A DNA stretch of 64,000 bases from Lepus europaeus (taxonomy: Eukaryota; Chordata; Mammalia; Lagomorpha; Leporidae): NCBI RefSeq assembly GCF_033115175.1, contig NW_026909196.1, positions 7,626,001 to 7,690,000 of the forward strand, given 5' to 3'. A model generated the notes under the pieces. It saw only the letters and a program-made list of their open reading frames with translations, did not search any database and was not told where the DNA came from. Both the position numbers and the translations under genes were made by a program. Shown here in pieces: positions 54,504 to 64,000 of this stretch; within the stretch, counting starts at the first letter, position 1; each line of letters starts with the position of its first letter.

Positions 54504-54690
54504 TTAGAAACCATTTTTTAAAAATATGATGTCATTTCTCTCTTGCTGCTTTTAAGAGTATCTGTTTGCCTTTGACTTTTTAACACTTTATCATGTGCCT
54601 AATTGTAGTTATCTTAACTCCAAATTATCCCACTAGAGATTTATTGAGCTTTGTGAGTATATAATCATGTTCATCAAATTTAGGAACTTC
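54504..54690 (-). mobile_element. Ancient L1 (L1M-like), part 2
   Basis: Continuation of the old L1 after the composite insertion; it begins with the right copy of the duplication (54,504-54,519). Recognised from TTTCTCTCTTGCTGCTTTTA and GTTCATCAAATTTAGGAAC, which follow part 1 in L1M antisense order. It is cut again by the next lagomorph L1 at about 54,691. Confidence 0.7.
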
Positions 54691-55545
54691 TTTTTTTTAA
54701 TCTAAAGATTTTTTAAAAACTTTTATTTAGTACATATAAATTTCCAAAGTACAGTTTATGGATTACAATGGCTTTCCCCCCTCCCCATAACTTCCCTCCC
54801 ACTTGTACCCCTTTCATCTCCCGCTCCCTCTCCCATTCCATTTACATCAAGATTCATTTTCAATTATCTTTATATACAGAAGATCGATTTAGTATATATT
54901 AAGCAAAGATTTCATCAGTTTGCACCCACAGAGAACATAAAGTGTAAAATACTATTTCAGTACTAGTTATAGCATTAATTCACATTGGACAAATAATTAA
55001 GGACAGAGATCCCACATGAGGAGTAAGTGCACAGTGACTCCTGTTGTTGACTTAACAATTTGACACTCTTGTTTATGGCGTCTGTAATCTCCCTAGGCTC
55101 TAGTCACGAGTTGCCAAAGCTATGGAAGCCTTTAGGGTTCACCGACTTCGATCATATTCAGACAAGGTCACAGTCAAAGTGGAAGTTCTCTCCTCCCTTC
55201 AGAGAAAGGTACCTCCTTCTTTCATGGCCCCATTCTTTCTATTGGGATCTCACTCACAGAGATCTTTCATTTATGTCCTCTTTCTTTTTTTGCCAGAGTT
55301 TCTTGACTTTCCATGCCTAAAATACTCTCATGGGCTCTTCAGCCAGATCCAAATGCCTTAAGGGCTGATTCTGAGGCCAGAGTGCTATTTAGGACATCTG
55401 CCATTCTATGAGTCTGCTGTGTATCCCGCTTCCCATGTTGGATCATTCTCTCCCTTTTTAATTCTATCAGTTAGTATTAGCAGACACTAGTCATGTTTGT
55501 GTGATTCCTTTGACTCTTAGACCTATCAGTGTGATCAATTCTTAA
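54691..55545 (-). mobile_element. Lagomorph L1 3' UTR fragment, second insertion
   Basis: The + strand shows ACTTTTATTTAGTACATATAAATTT, the TTTATGGATTACAATGGC box and the CCTCCC-rich stretch, then GTTTGCACCCACAGAGAAC and TTGTTTATGGCGTC, all shared with the element at 52,728 but more diverged. It then departs into CTATTGGGATCTCACTCAC and GATCCAAATGCCTTAAGGGC, which characterise another lagomorph L1 3' UTR subtype. 5' truncated, with no ORF2. Its target duplication was not found; the right edge is approximate. Confidence 0.8.
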
Positions 55546-56123
55546 CCATTATTTGCCCACTGCCAGACCTTTTCTCACTCCCTCTCCGATGTGCTCATTA
55601 TGCTATCCACAGCTCTTTTTTTTACCTTTTTTTCCCAATCTGTTTCTCAGGCTGCATAATCTCACTGACTGTTTTATCTAGTTATTCATCCTTTTAGTAC
55701 TCAAACCTTTTGACAGATTTTTTTGTTGTATGAGATTTTTTTGTTTCAGTTATTATCCTTTTCAACTCTAAATTTTCTGTTTAGTTCCTTTTTATAATTT
55801 CTGTCTGCTAATTGATACCTTTTATTGAATGAAATACTGATCTCATACTGTGCTTTAGCCCTGACATATCATTTCCTCTAAGTCTTTGAGCAATATAAAA
55901 GAGCTGAATTAAAGTCCTTGTATAGTTAAGTCTATTGTCTGCTTCTTCAGAAGCAGTGTCTATTGATTACCCTTTCTTTTCCTGCATGTAGGTTATAATT
56001 ACTTATTTACTTTTAAAATAATTTTTGTTGCAAACTAGATATTTTAAATAAAATCATGTGGCTATAGTCACCATACTGTGCAACAGAATATCAGAACTTA
56101 TTTATTCTTTTTAATTTTCTTAG
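55546..56123 (-). mobile_element. Ancient L1 (L1M-like), part 3
   Basis: The old L1 resumes with CACTCCCTCTCCGATGTGC and TGTTTCTCAGGCTGCATAATCTC, then TTTCAGTTATTATCCTTTTC and AAACTAGATATTTTAAATAAA. The order is consistent with parts 1 and 2, so two younger L1s are nested in one old copy. The last ~60 bp (CTATAGTCACCATACTGTGC) may be a different L1 3' end. Confidence 0.62.
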
Positions 56124-56437
56124 ATTTATTTTATTTATTTGAAAGACAGCAAGACAGAGAGAAGGAGAGACAGAGAGAAGAGATCTTCCTTCTGCTGGTT
56201 CACTCGCCAAACGGCTGCAATGCCCAGGTGGGCTAGATCAAGGCCAGGAGCCAAGAATTCTATCCAGGTCTCCCATGTGGGTGGCAGGGGCCCAAGTGCT
56301 TAGGCTATCCTCTTTCCCAGCTGTATTAGCAGGGAGCTGGATTGAAAATGAAGCAACCAGGACTCAAACTGTTACTCTTATATGGGATGCTGGCATCGCA
56401 GGTTGCGATGTAACCTGTTGTGCCACAATGCCTGACT
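56124..56437 (-). mobile_element. Old CSINE copy
   Basis: A minus-strand C-type SINE. The + strand begins TTTATTTGAAAGACAGCAAG, then CTTCTGCTGGTTCACTCGCC, CAGGTCTCCCATGTGGG, GCAGGGAGCTGGATTG and TATATGGGATGCTGGC, ending near GTTGTGCCACAATGCC. Many substitutions mark it as older than the copies at 51,612 and 62,292. Confidence 0.85.
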
Positions 56438-56878
56438 TTATTTCCCTTTTCCAACTGTAACAGTATCCTCATTGACCAGAAAGGTTGTTGTTGAATAATT
56501 TTTAAAACTAACTCTGTAGAACCTATATTTCTTGTTATTTTTAGTAGCTGAAGTCTCTATAGAAATTTCCTGAAATGCTTGAACCAGTAAGTCTCCTAGT
56601 CTATGCTAGGGGGCTTTCTGCAAGTTGGGCATTCCTTCAGCAGTCATCCAGGCAATTTACTACTTTGCTGGCCTTGATTTCCTGCTTACTTCAAACCTTG
56701 AGGTCTCCCAGAGGTGACAGCTTCAAGCTTTCTCACATCTTTCCTGAGCAAGCTGACAGCTCTGGGCGTTATGTTCAGTGCTGTTCATTTAGGTGGCCAT
56801 CTACAGTCTCAGGAGTGTATCAGAACTATTCAGAACCTTTATGAATATCTCACTCCTCAGATTTTCCTTTTAGTTTTT
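56438..56878. other. Intronic DNA, probably remnant of an old LINE
   Basis: Sequence such as ATTTCCTGAAATGCTTGAACC and TGTTCAGTGCTGTTCATTTAGG is repeat-like to my memory of old antisense L1/HAL1 DNA, but I cannot assign it firmly. The next CSINE inserted into it. No gene is seen. Confidence 0.4.
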
Positions 56879-57214
56879 TTTTTTTTTTTTTGGACAGGCA
56901 GAGTGGATAGAGAGACAGAGAGAAAGGTCTTCCTTTTCACCGTTGGTTCACCCTCCAATGGCCGCTGCAGCCGGCGCATCGTGCTGATCTGAAGCCAGGA
57001 GCCAGGTGCTTTTCCTGGTCTCTCATGCGGGTGCAGGGCCCAAGGACTTGGGCCATCCTCCACTGCCTTCCCGGGCCATAGCAGAGAACTGGCCTGGAAG
57101 AGGGGAAACTGGGATAGAATCCAGTGCCCCAACTGGGACTAGAACCCTGTGTGCCGGCGCTGCAAGGCGGAGGATTAGCCTGTTAAGCCATGGCACCGGC
57201 CCCTTTTAGTTTTT
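56866..57214 (-). mobile_element. Young CSINE with perfect target duplication
   Basis: A minus-strand SINE, body about 56,879-57,201, with a long T-run (A tail) at its left, the CTCCAATGGCCGCTGC motif, the B-box-like complement near 57,130-57,150 and a head ending GGCACCGGCC. The 13-bp target CCTTTTAGTTTTT is present at 56,866-56,878 and 57,202-57,214. Confidence 0.92.
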
Positions 57215-57739
57215 GATGAGCTGTTTTTTGTTATCCACCACCTCAGGTTGCTGGTTGCTCAGTTAAACAATTACCTTTAAATGTTTTGAACAAATGCCTC
57301 TAAGGAATGGGCCTCTTCATACCAAGTGAGCTCTGATTAGTTCAAATAATCTTATAGGTAAAGTCCTCCAAAGAACCATCATCCACGTCAGATAATGACA
57401 GTGTTCTGGGGCTAAAGCTTTGACAGAACCATAACCCAGTTGACTTATTTCACAGTGTGGTTTTTCAAAGCTACCATGCAGTTGGAGAGAGAGGGATGGG
57501 TATAGGACAAGTTAAAATGCCATTGAGGCACTTTGACCATTTTGAGTAGCTATTTTTCTGGTGTATATATGTTCCATAGATTGTACAGGCCTTTAGTTAG
57601 CTTTATGTGTTCTGAAAAAGTTGATTCTATAATTATTGTAAATTTTTCACTGATATGTGGGACAGAGAATTTTCTCAGAGACCTGAGCTTCTGCTTGCAA
57701 ATTGCTGTGAAGCCTTAGGGTACAGCCCAGTTTGACCCC
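57215..57739. other. Intronic DNA before the GOLM2 pseudogene
   Basis: No gene. It may continue the old LINE of 56,438-56,865, because the CSINE target is intact on both sides. The last few dozen bases could be retro-copied 5' UTR of the GOLM2 transcript; the exact left end of the pseudogene was not found. Confidence 0.4.
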
Positions 57740-58839
<1,100 letters not shown>

Positions 58840-60556
58840 ATCCTAAGGAAAAAATTAAAAAAACATAAAGTACTGTAAAATGAAATTTCTACTCCATCAT
58901 TTTTACTTTTTTTAAATAAAGATCAGTTCTATGGGTTGTAAAGATACATTGAGATAGATTTAAGGAATATTTTAATGAATCAATATATCCATGTATATAT
59001 GTGAACCTTTTCCTATTATATTCTCTAAGTAGACACTTTATTTGTTATGTTACGGTTGAGCCAAAACAGTTAATCTTTGCATTTAAAGCAAACTACTGTG
59101 TTTTTCACATTTTATTGAGCCCAATAATTCTTTCCACAAGTAGACAAGCAAGGAAAAATTGTTGTACATTTTATGTTTCACATAGTTTAATCAGAGTGAG
59201 AACAGTTACTCAGTTGAAAACTTTTTATGTAGTAATGTATTGTTAGCCCAACAGATGTTCTATATCTATCCCTTATTTCATGATCTTCAAGGAGTTATAC
59301 CTATAATAATTACATAAAAAAGGGGAAATGGAAAATAAACACTGGACAACATGTGTACAAAATTCCCTCCCTACTCCTGTTATTTTACATGAGTGCTAAT
59401 GTGTTTTGGCAAATAAGTTTTCAGTTGGGGCCTGCTAAGACATGACAGTATTCATGAGTTATATCTTATATCTTACTTGGTTCTTGAACTTGTGGAATGC
59501 AGGATTCATATGTATTTTCAGTTTTTATTTTTTCCTCAAGTAACACCAGTACTGCTTCACTATGGCCATCACTAGCTAATTTTTTTATATTTTCATAGTT
59601 CAGACTGGTGAAGATATTTGTGATTGAAATGCCAGATCCTGAAAGGGGCTAAATCTACTTTGAAATGAATCTGCAATCAGGATTTCAAAGCTTTTCTGAT
59701 CATTTTAGTGATCTTTTATGACTAGACTTTTTCAGAAGTACTACATAAAGAATTTTAGCATGTTTTTATAAATGCACAAATAAATGTAAGTACAGTGAGG
59801 TCCCCTACTATTTTATTAAAATAGCTTAAAATTTATAACAAAAATGAATCATTGTCATTAATATGTTAGTTAAGAACACATAAAGCTCATATTTGTTAGA
59901 CGTACAAAATTATTTAAATGTATTTGCCTTTTATTTAACTCTATTTAATAAAATGTATAAGTTAGCTAATCCCTGTTCTCTGATTTAAATCATTTTAAAA
60001 ATCTTATCCCACCTCCTAAAACAAAAAGTTTTAATCATAAATAGAAATTTAAGATTGTCAACCCTGTTTTTCAGAAGGATGACTGTTAATTGCACACAAA
60101 CAACATGAAATGCATTTCCCCCTAGTACTAATATTTCAGTCAAAATTCAGACTAACAGTGGCTAAGAGATAGGTCATTCACTTGCTGAGGTGCTCCAATT
60201 CTTAAACTTCAGCTTCAAATTAATTAATGACCATGAAAAGATGCAATAATCTACTGTTTTTCCCACATTGTCAAACAATCCATGACTTTATCGTAATTAG
60301 AATCAGGCCATATTTAAGAAGTATTATGGTTCACAGAATTTTTTAAATGTAATTAAAGGGAAGTGACATACATCTTTTGGGCCTTAGTGTGAGGAGATGA
60401 ATCTAAAAATACTCCTAGTTGTACTTCTTTCTATTTAATTTTGTAAAATCTGTACAAAAGAAAATCATGAAATTACCTTAGTTGCTTTGTCATAAAAACC
60501 ATTTGGTTGTATGGTAGCTATTACATAGCAAAATTTCTTCAATTAACAACTAAGAA
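58840..60556 (+). other. Probable 3' UTR remnant of the GOLM2 retrocopy, then unassigned AT-rich intron
   Basis: Directly follows the pseudogene stop codon. AATAAA occurs at 58,915-58,920 but the sequence does not end there in an A tail, so a longer 3' UTR was probably copied. The far end of the retrocopy (A tail plus target duplication) was not found. Nothing else is recognised up to the SINE at 60,557. Confidence 0.45.
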
Positions 60557-60897
60557 TTTTTTTTTAAGTTTTATTTATTTATTTGAAAGGCAGAGTTACA
60601 GAGAGAATGGAAGAGACAGAGAGAGAGAGAGGTCTTCCATTTACTGGTTCACTCCCCAAATGGCCACAATGGCCAGAGCAAGGCTGAGCCAGGCTAAAGC
60701 TAGGAGCCAGGAGCTTCATCCTGCACTACCATTTGGCTGTCAAGGGCCCAAGTACGTGAGCCCTCTTATGTTGCATTTCAAAGACCATTAGCAAGGAGTT
60801 AGATTGGAGCTAGAGCTGCTGCCAGGGGGTTGAATTGGTGGCCATGTGGGTGCTGGTGTCACAGGTGGCAGCTTTACTACACTACAACACCAGCACC
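60557..60897 (-). mobile_element. Old CSINE copy
   Basis: The + strand shows TTTATTTATTTATTTGAAAGG, CAGAGTTACAGAGAGA, a (GA)n stretch, GGTCTTCCATTTACTGGTTC and CCCCAAATGGCCACAATGG, ending near ACTACAACACCAGCACC. Full-length but diverged. Confidence 0.87.
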
Positions 60898-60977
60898 AGC
60901 AGCCTAGACATTTCATAACTGGAGAAATCCCAGACTAATTGATAATATTTTTGACCGTATTAACTATGTGAATCTTT

Positions 60978-61232
60978 TAAAAAAAATGTGTTTATTTGAA
61001 AAGCAGAGTTAGAGATGGAGGAGGCAGAGAAAGATCTTCCATCTGTTCACTCCCCATTTGGCCACAACCACTGGGGCTGGGCCAGGCCAAAGCCAAGAGC
61101 TTCTTCTAGGTCTCCCATATGGGTGTCAGGGGCCTGGATCAGAAGTAGAGCAGCTGGGACACTTACTGGCACCCATATGGGATGCCAGTGTCACAGAGGA
61201 TTGCTTAATCTCCTATGCGACAACAACTACCC
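60978..61232 (-). mobile_element. Old CSINE copy, internally deleted
   Basis: TTTATTTGAAAAGCAGAG, then GATCTTCCATCTGTTCACTC, GGTCTCCCATATGGGTG, and then a jump to GGCCTGGATCAGAAG, so the middle GCCCAAG...GCATTAGCAGG part is missing. It ends near CTATGCGACAAC. Confidence 0.85.
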
Positions 61233-61395
61233 TATGTGAATCAACATTCTACAATCTGTTTTAGACATACTGTTTTTATGTTTTACTTCTGCCTTAAGCT
61301 TTCAGGTTTTCTTGATGTATTTTTGCCCTAATTTAGTGTTAAGTTGATGGAAATCATCTCTTGCTGGGTTCTGATAAATTAAAAATTGAAAAAAG

Positions 61396-61665
61396 AGGCT
61401 ATTTATCTCTTTATGAAAGACAGAATCTTCCATCCACTGGTTCATTCTTCAAATGGTTGCAACAGCCAGGAGCCAGGAACTCCATCCTGGTTGCCCACAT
61501 GGATGGCAGGGACCCAAGTGCTTGAGCCATTGTCTTCTCTCTTCTAGGTGCATTAGCAGGAAGCTGGATCAGAAGCAGAATACCCAGCACTCAAACCTGA
61601 ACTCTAGTATGGAGTGTAGGCAACCTAAGTAGCGGCTTAACCTGATGGACCACAACATCCACCCC
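61396..61665 (-). mobile_element. Old CSINE copy, diverged
   Basis: Begins with a decayed TTTATCTCTTTATGAAAGAC. It contains CTTCCATCCACTGGTTCATTC, CAGCCAGGAGCCAGGAAC and GCATTAGCAGGAAGCTGG, and ends ATGGACCACAACATCC. The (GA)-rich portion is lost. Confidence 0.82.
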
Positions 61666-62047
61666 TGAAGTCATCTGGAATCTTTTCCTTTTATCAGTTT
61701 CCAAGTCTACTAGTTTTCATAGAATTTTTCTTTAATTTGTGGCTTGTAATTTTTTCTTCCAGCGTCTTTAATATTCATGATTCCTTGAATGGTGATTTGC
61801 TACTTTTCTTTTCTCAATCCCCTTGTGTTCAAGGAAGTTTCTGTCTCTAATAACTTCAATTTCCACCCAGATGGGCAATGATTCTCAAATTCTGTCCTCA
61901 TCCTAGAGCTTCCTTCTGCATTCTGAAATAATGTTTCCTGGCAATTCTGCCTTATTTTCCAGAGAATCTTAATGTTTCCACATGAACAGTTCTGTCTCAC
62001 TAAAACTTTTTTTAAAAAAAAATGTAAAATGTCATCCTACTTTAAAA
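61666..62047. other. Intronic DNA, nothing recognised
   Basis: AT-rich, no gene. A stretch with GGGCAATGATTCTCAAATTC may belong to an ancient mammalian repeat, but I cannot name it. Confidence 0.4.
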
Positions 62048-62291
62048 CATATTTTATTTACTTAAAAGGCAGGGTGACAAAGAGAAAGGGAGAGACAAAG
62101 AGAGAAAGAGATCTTCCGTTCACTGGTTCACTCTCTCAAATGGCCGCTACAGCCAGGGATAGGCCAGGCTGAAGCCAGGAGCCTCAGACTGAGTCTCCCG
62201 TGTCGGTGGCAAGAGTCCAACCAAGTATGTGGGCCATCATCTAGTGCTTTTCCAGGCACATTAGTAGGGAGCTGGATTAGAAGCAGAACTA
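62048..62291 (-). mobile_element. Old CSINE fragment, abutted by a younger CSINE
   Basis: TTTATTTACTTAAAAGGCAG, GATCTTCCGTTCACTGGTTC, TCAAATGGCCGCTACAGCC and ATTAGTAGGGAGCTGGATTAG identify it. Its 5' (tRNA-like) portion should follow to the right but is replaced by the young element in opposite orientation. Confidence 0.83.
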
Positions 62292-62626
62292 GGCCGGCAC
62301 CGTGGCTTAACAGGCTAATCCTCCACCTTGCGGCACCGGCACACCAGGTTCTAGTCCCGGTTGGGGCGCTGGATTCTATCCCAGTTGCCCCTCTTCCAGG
62401 CCAGCTCTCTGCTATGGCCCGGGAAGGCCTTGGAGGATGGCCCAAGTTCTTGGACCCTGCACCCGCATGGGAGACCAGGAGAAGCACCTGGCTCCTGGCT
62501 TTGGATAAGCGAGATGCGCCGGCCTCAGAAGCCATTGGAGGGTGAACCAATGGTAAAGGAAGACTTTTCTCCCTCCCTCTCTCTCTCTCTCTCACTGTCT
62601 AACTCTGCCTGTCAAAAAAAAAAAAA
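62292..62626 (+). mobile_element. Young CSINE, sense orientation, just upstream of KRAB-A exon
   Basis: A full-length + strand copy. The head is GGCCGGCACCGTGGCTTAAC, with pol III A box TGGCTTAACAGG (62,303-62,314) and B box GGTTCTAGTCC (62,347-62,357), then CCATTGGAGGGTGAACC, a (CT)n run, and an A tail ending at 62,626. No clear target duplication was found. It lies 73 bp upstream of the KRAB-A exon. Confidence 0.92.
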
Positions 62627-62672
62627 GAGTACATAGGAAAAGTAGTGATTTTTCAAAGATTTCTAATTCTAA

Positions 62673-62855
<183 letters not shown>

Positions 62856-62885
62856 TAGAATATATATCCTTTCTTTTTCTGTTAA

Positions 62886-63205
62886 CTTTTTTTAAAAAAA
62901 TATTATTTATTTTTTCGAAAGGTAAAATTGGAGAGAGGGAGAGGCAGAGGCAGAGAGCAAGAAGTCTTCCATCTGCTGATTCACTCCTAAAATGGCCACA
63001 AAGGCCAGGGCTGGGCCAGTGCAAAGCCAGGTGTCAAGATCTTTGTCCTAGCATCACACATGGGTGCAGGGGCCCAAGCACTTTTCCAGGCACATTAGCA
63101 CAGAGCTGGATCAGAAGTGGAGCAGCCAGGACTAGTTCTAGTACCCATATGGGATGCCAGCACTTTAAGCGACAGCTTAACCTGCTATGCCACAATGTTG
63201 GCCCC
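62886..63205 (-). mobile_element. Old CSINE copy in the intron between KRAB-A and KRAB-B
   Basis: TTATTTATTTTTTCGAAAGG, GTCTTCCATCTGCTGATTCAC, GGGCTGGGCCAGTGC and CCCATATGGGATGCCAGC, ending ATGCCACAATGTTGGCC. A likely imperfect target duplication is AATATATATCCTTT (about 62,858) and AATATACATCCTTT (about 63,206). It fills most of the 584-bp intron. Confidence 0.87.
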
Positions 63206-63410
63206 AATATACATCCTTTTTAAAAATTATCATGACATATGGGCCCTTATAGAGATGAATATTGTACTGGCTTTGAATTAAGAGGTCTAAGGTTAAGAGA
63301 CAAAAATGATGGTTTTATCCCATTGAAAACTTTGCCATGTTTTTGAATCTTCAGAATCCCAAAAGCCCATGAATCTCATCTATATATATTCTCAATTATT
63401 CTGTTTATAG

Positions 63411-63506
63411 GATATTGTGTTACCAAACCTGATGTGATATTCAAATTGGAACAAGGTGAAAAGCTGTGGTCCTTGGAGGACAAATTGCTAAACCAGCAGG
63501 AACCAG
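63411..63506 (+). CDS. KRAB zinc-finger gene: KRAB-B box exon
   Basis: 96 bp, the usual KRAB-B exon size, between acceptor TGTTTATAG and donor GTGAGT, entered and left in phase 1. It completes Gly48 and encodes residues 49-79, starting YCVTKPDVIFKLEQGEKLW. The motif KPDVIFKLEQGE with a following Trp is the standard KRAB-B core, which strengthens TRIM28 recruitment. The joined frame over the three exons is 238 nt with no stop. The C2H2 zinc-finger exon, which decides DNA target and gene identity, would lie beyond 64,000 and is not in view. Confidence 0.94.
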
Positions 63507-63564
63507 GTGAGTGAACACTGACAGAAAGAGATCTGGGGTTGTTTGACCTTAGAAGAACACTTTT

Positions 63565-64000
63565 GTTAGTTTATTTTTTTAATTATTGAAATAGTTATTG
63601 AAATATAATGCACGTATCATATACTTCCTTATTTAAAGTGCAAAGTTCAGTGACTTGGCATATGCACAAATTTATACAAACATCACCACAGTCAATTTTC
63701 ATCACTTCTGAAAGAAACCTGTATCTTTCAGTTATCACCCTTCTAACCCCTAGCCTCTCTGGTCCTAAGCAATTACTAATGTCCTTCTGTCTCTACATTT
63801 GCCTATTCTGGACATTTCATATAAATGGAATTATATAACATTTGATCATTTATTACTGGTTTATTTTGCTTAGTTTACAAGATTGATATGTATCAGTACT
63901 TCATCCTTTTGTGGCCAGATAATATAACACTGTATGGACATACCACATTTTGTTTGCCTATTCATTAGTGATTTGCCTTTGGGCTGTTGTGAATAAAGCT
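63565..64000 (-). mobile_element. Ancient L1 (L1M-like) 3' region, cut by window edge
   Basis: The + strand shows TTTAAAGTGCAAAGTTCAGTG, CCTATTCTGGACATTTCATA, TGGACATACCACATTTTG and GGGCTGTTGTGAATAAAGC in the order seen in antisense old L1 3' regions. It lies in the intron after KRAB-B and runs out of the window. Confidence 0.8.

Noticed and set aside
62347..62357. tRNA gene suggested by A and B boxes
   Set aside because: The boxes belong to the tRNA-derived head of a CSINE; there is no tRNA cloverleaf with anticodon and acceptor stem.
62128..62595. 155-codon minus-strand ORF
   Set aside because: It lies across an old and a young CSINE in opposite orientations. Similar frames appear in the CSINE copies at 51,612 and 56,879, so it is a repeat artefact.

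Overview
The window is mammalian nuclear DNA, almost certainly from a lagomorph and most likely the European rabbit. The evidence is the interspersed repeats right of 50 kb: several tRNA-derived C-type SINEs (CSINE, with a GGCCGGC head, pol III A and B boxes, a CT-rich 3' part and an A tail) and antisense L1 3' UTRs of the lagomorph type. These families are recognised from memory, not from a database search.

Layout. (1) 1-49,972 is one head-to-tail satellite array, about 133 monomers of about 371 bp, AT-rich, most with an EcoRI site. The left part (1 to about 23 kb) is built from near-identical kilobase blocks repeated at offsets of about 2.2, 2.6, 6.4, 7.0 and 8.4 kb. A middle part (23-32 kb) has smaller block duplications. 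The right part (33-50 kb) is made of individually diverged monomers with no block structure that I can see. A 555-bp solo LTR with a 4-bp target duplication sits at 32,332-32,886, close to the change from block-structured to diverged repeats. (2) At 49,972/49,973 the satellite stops abruptly and single-copy-like DNA starts. (3) 50,995-63,506 holds the 5' part of a KRAB zinc-finger gene on the + strand: a start-codon exon (coding for MSTYQ), a 127-bp KRAB-A exon and a 96-bp KRAB-B exon, with consensus splice sites and matching phases. The zinc-finger exon must lie beyond the right edge.

The 11.65-kb first coding intron contains three young CSINEs or CSINE2-like copies, several older CSINE copies, an ancient L1 interrupted by two younger lagomorph L1 pieces, and a processed pseudogene of GOLM2 (CASC4). 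One of the younger pieces has a perfect 16-bp target-site duplication and carries degenerate retroviral Gag zinc-knuckle sequence joined to an L1 3' UTR.

There is no operon-like cooperation here. The main biology is a satellite array that grows and homogenises by block duplication on one side, ages on the side facing unique DNA, and directly adjoins a KRAB-ZNF locus whose promoter is not visible. None of the short ORFs inside the satellite is supported as a gene. All identities and offsets were read by eye; no alignment was run.
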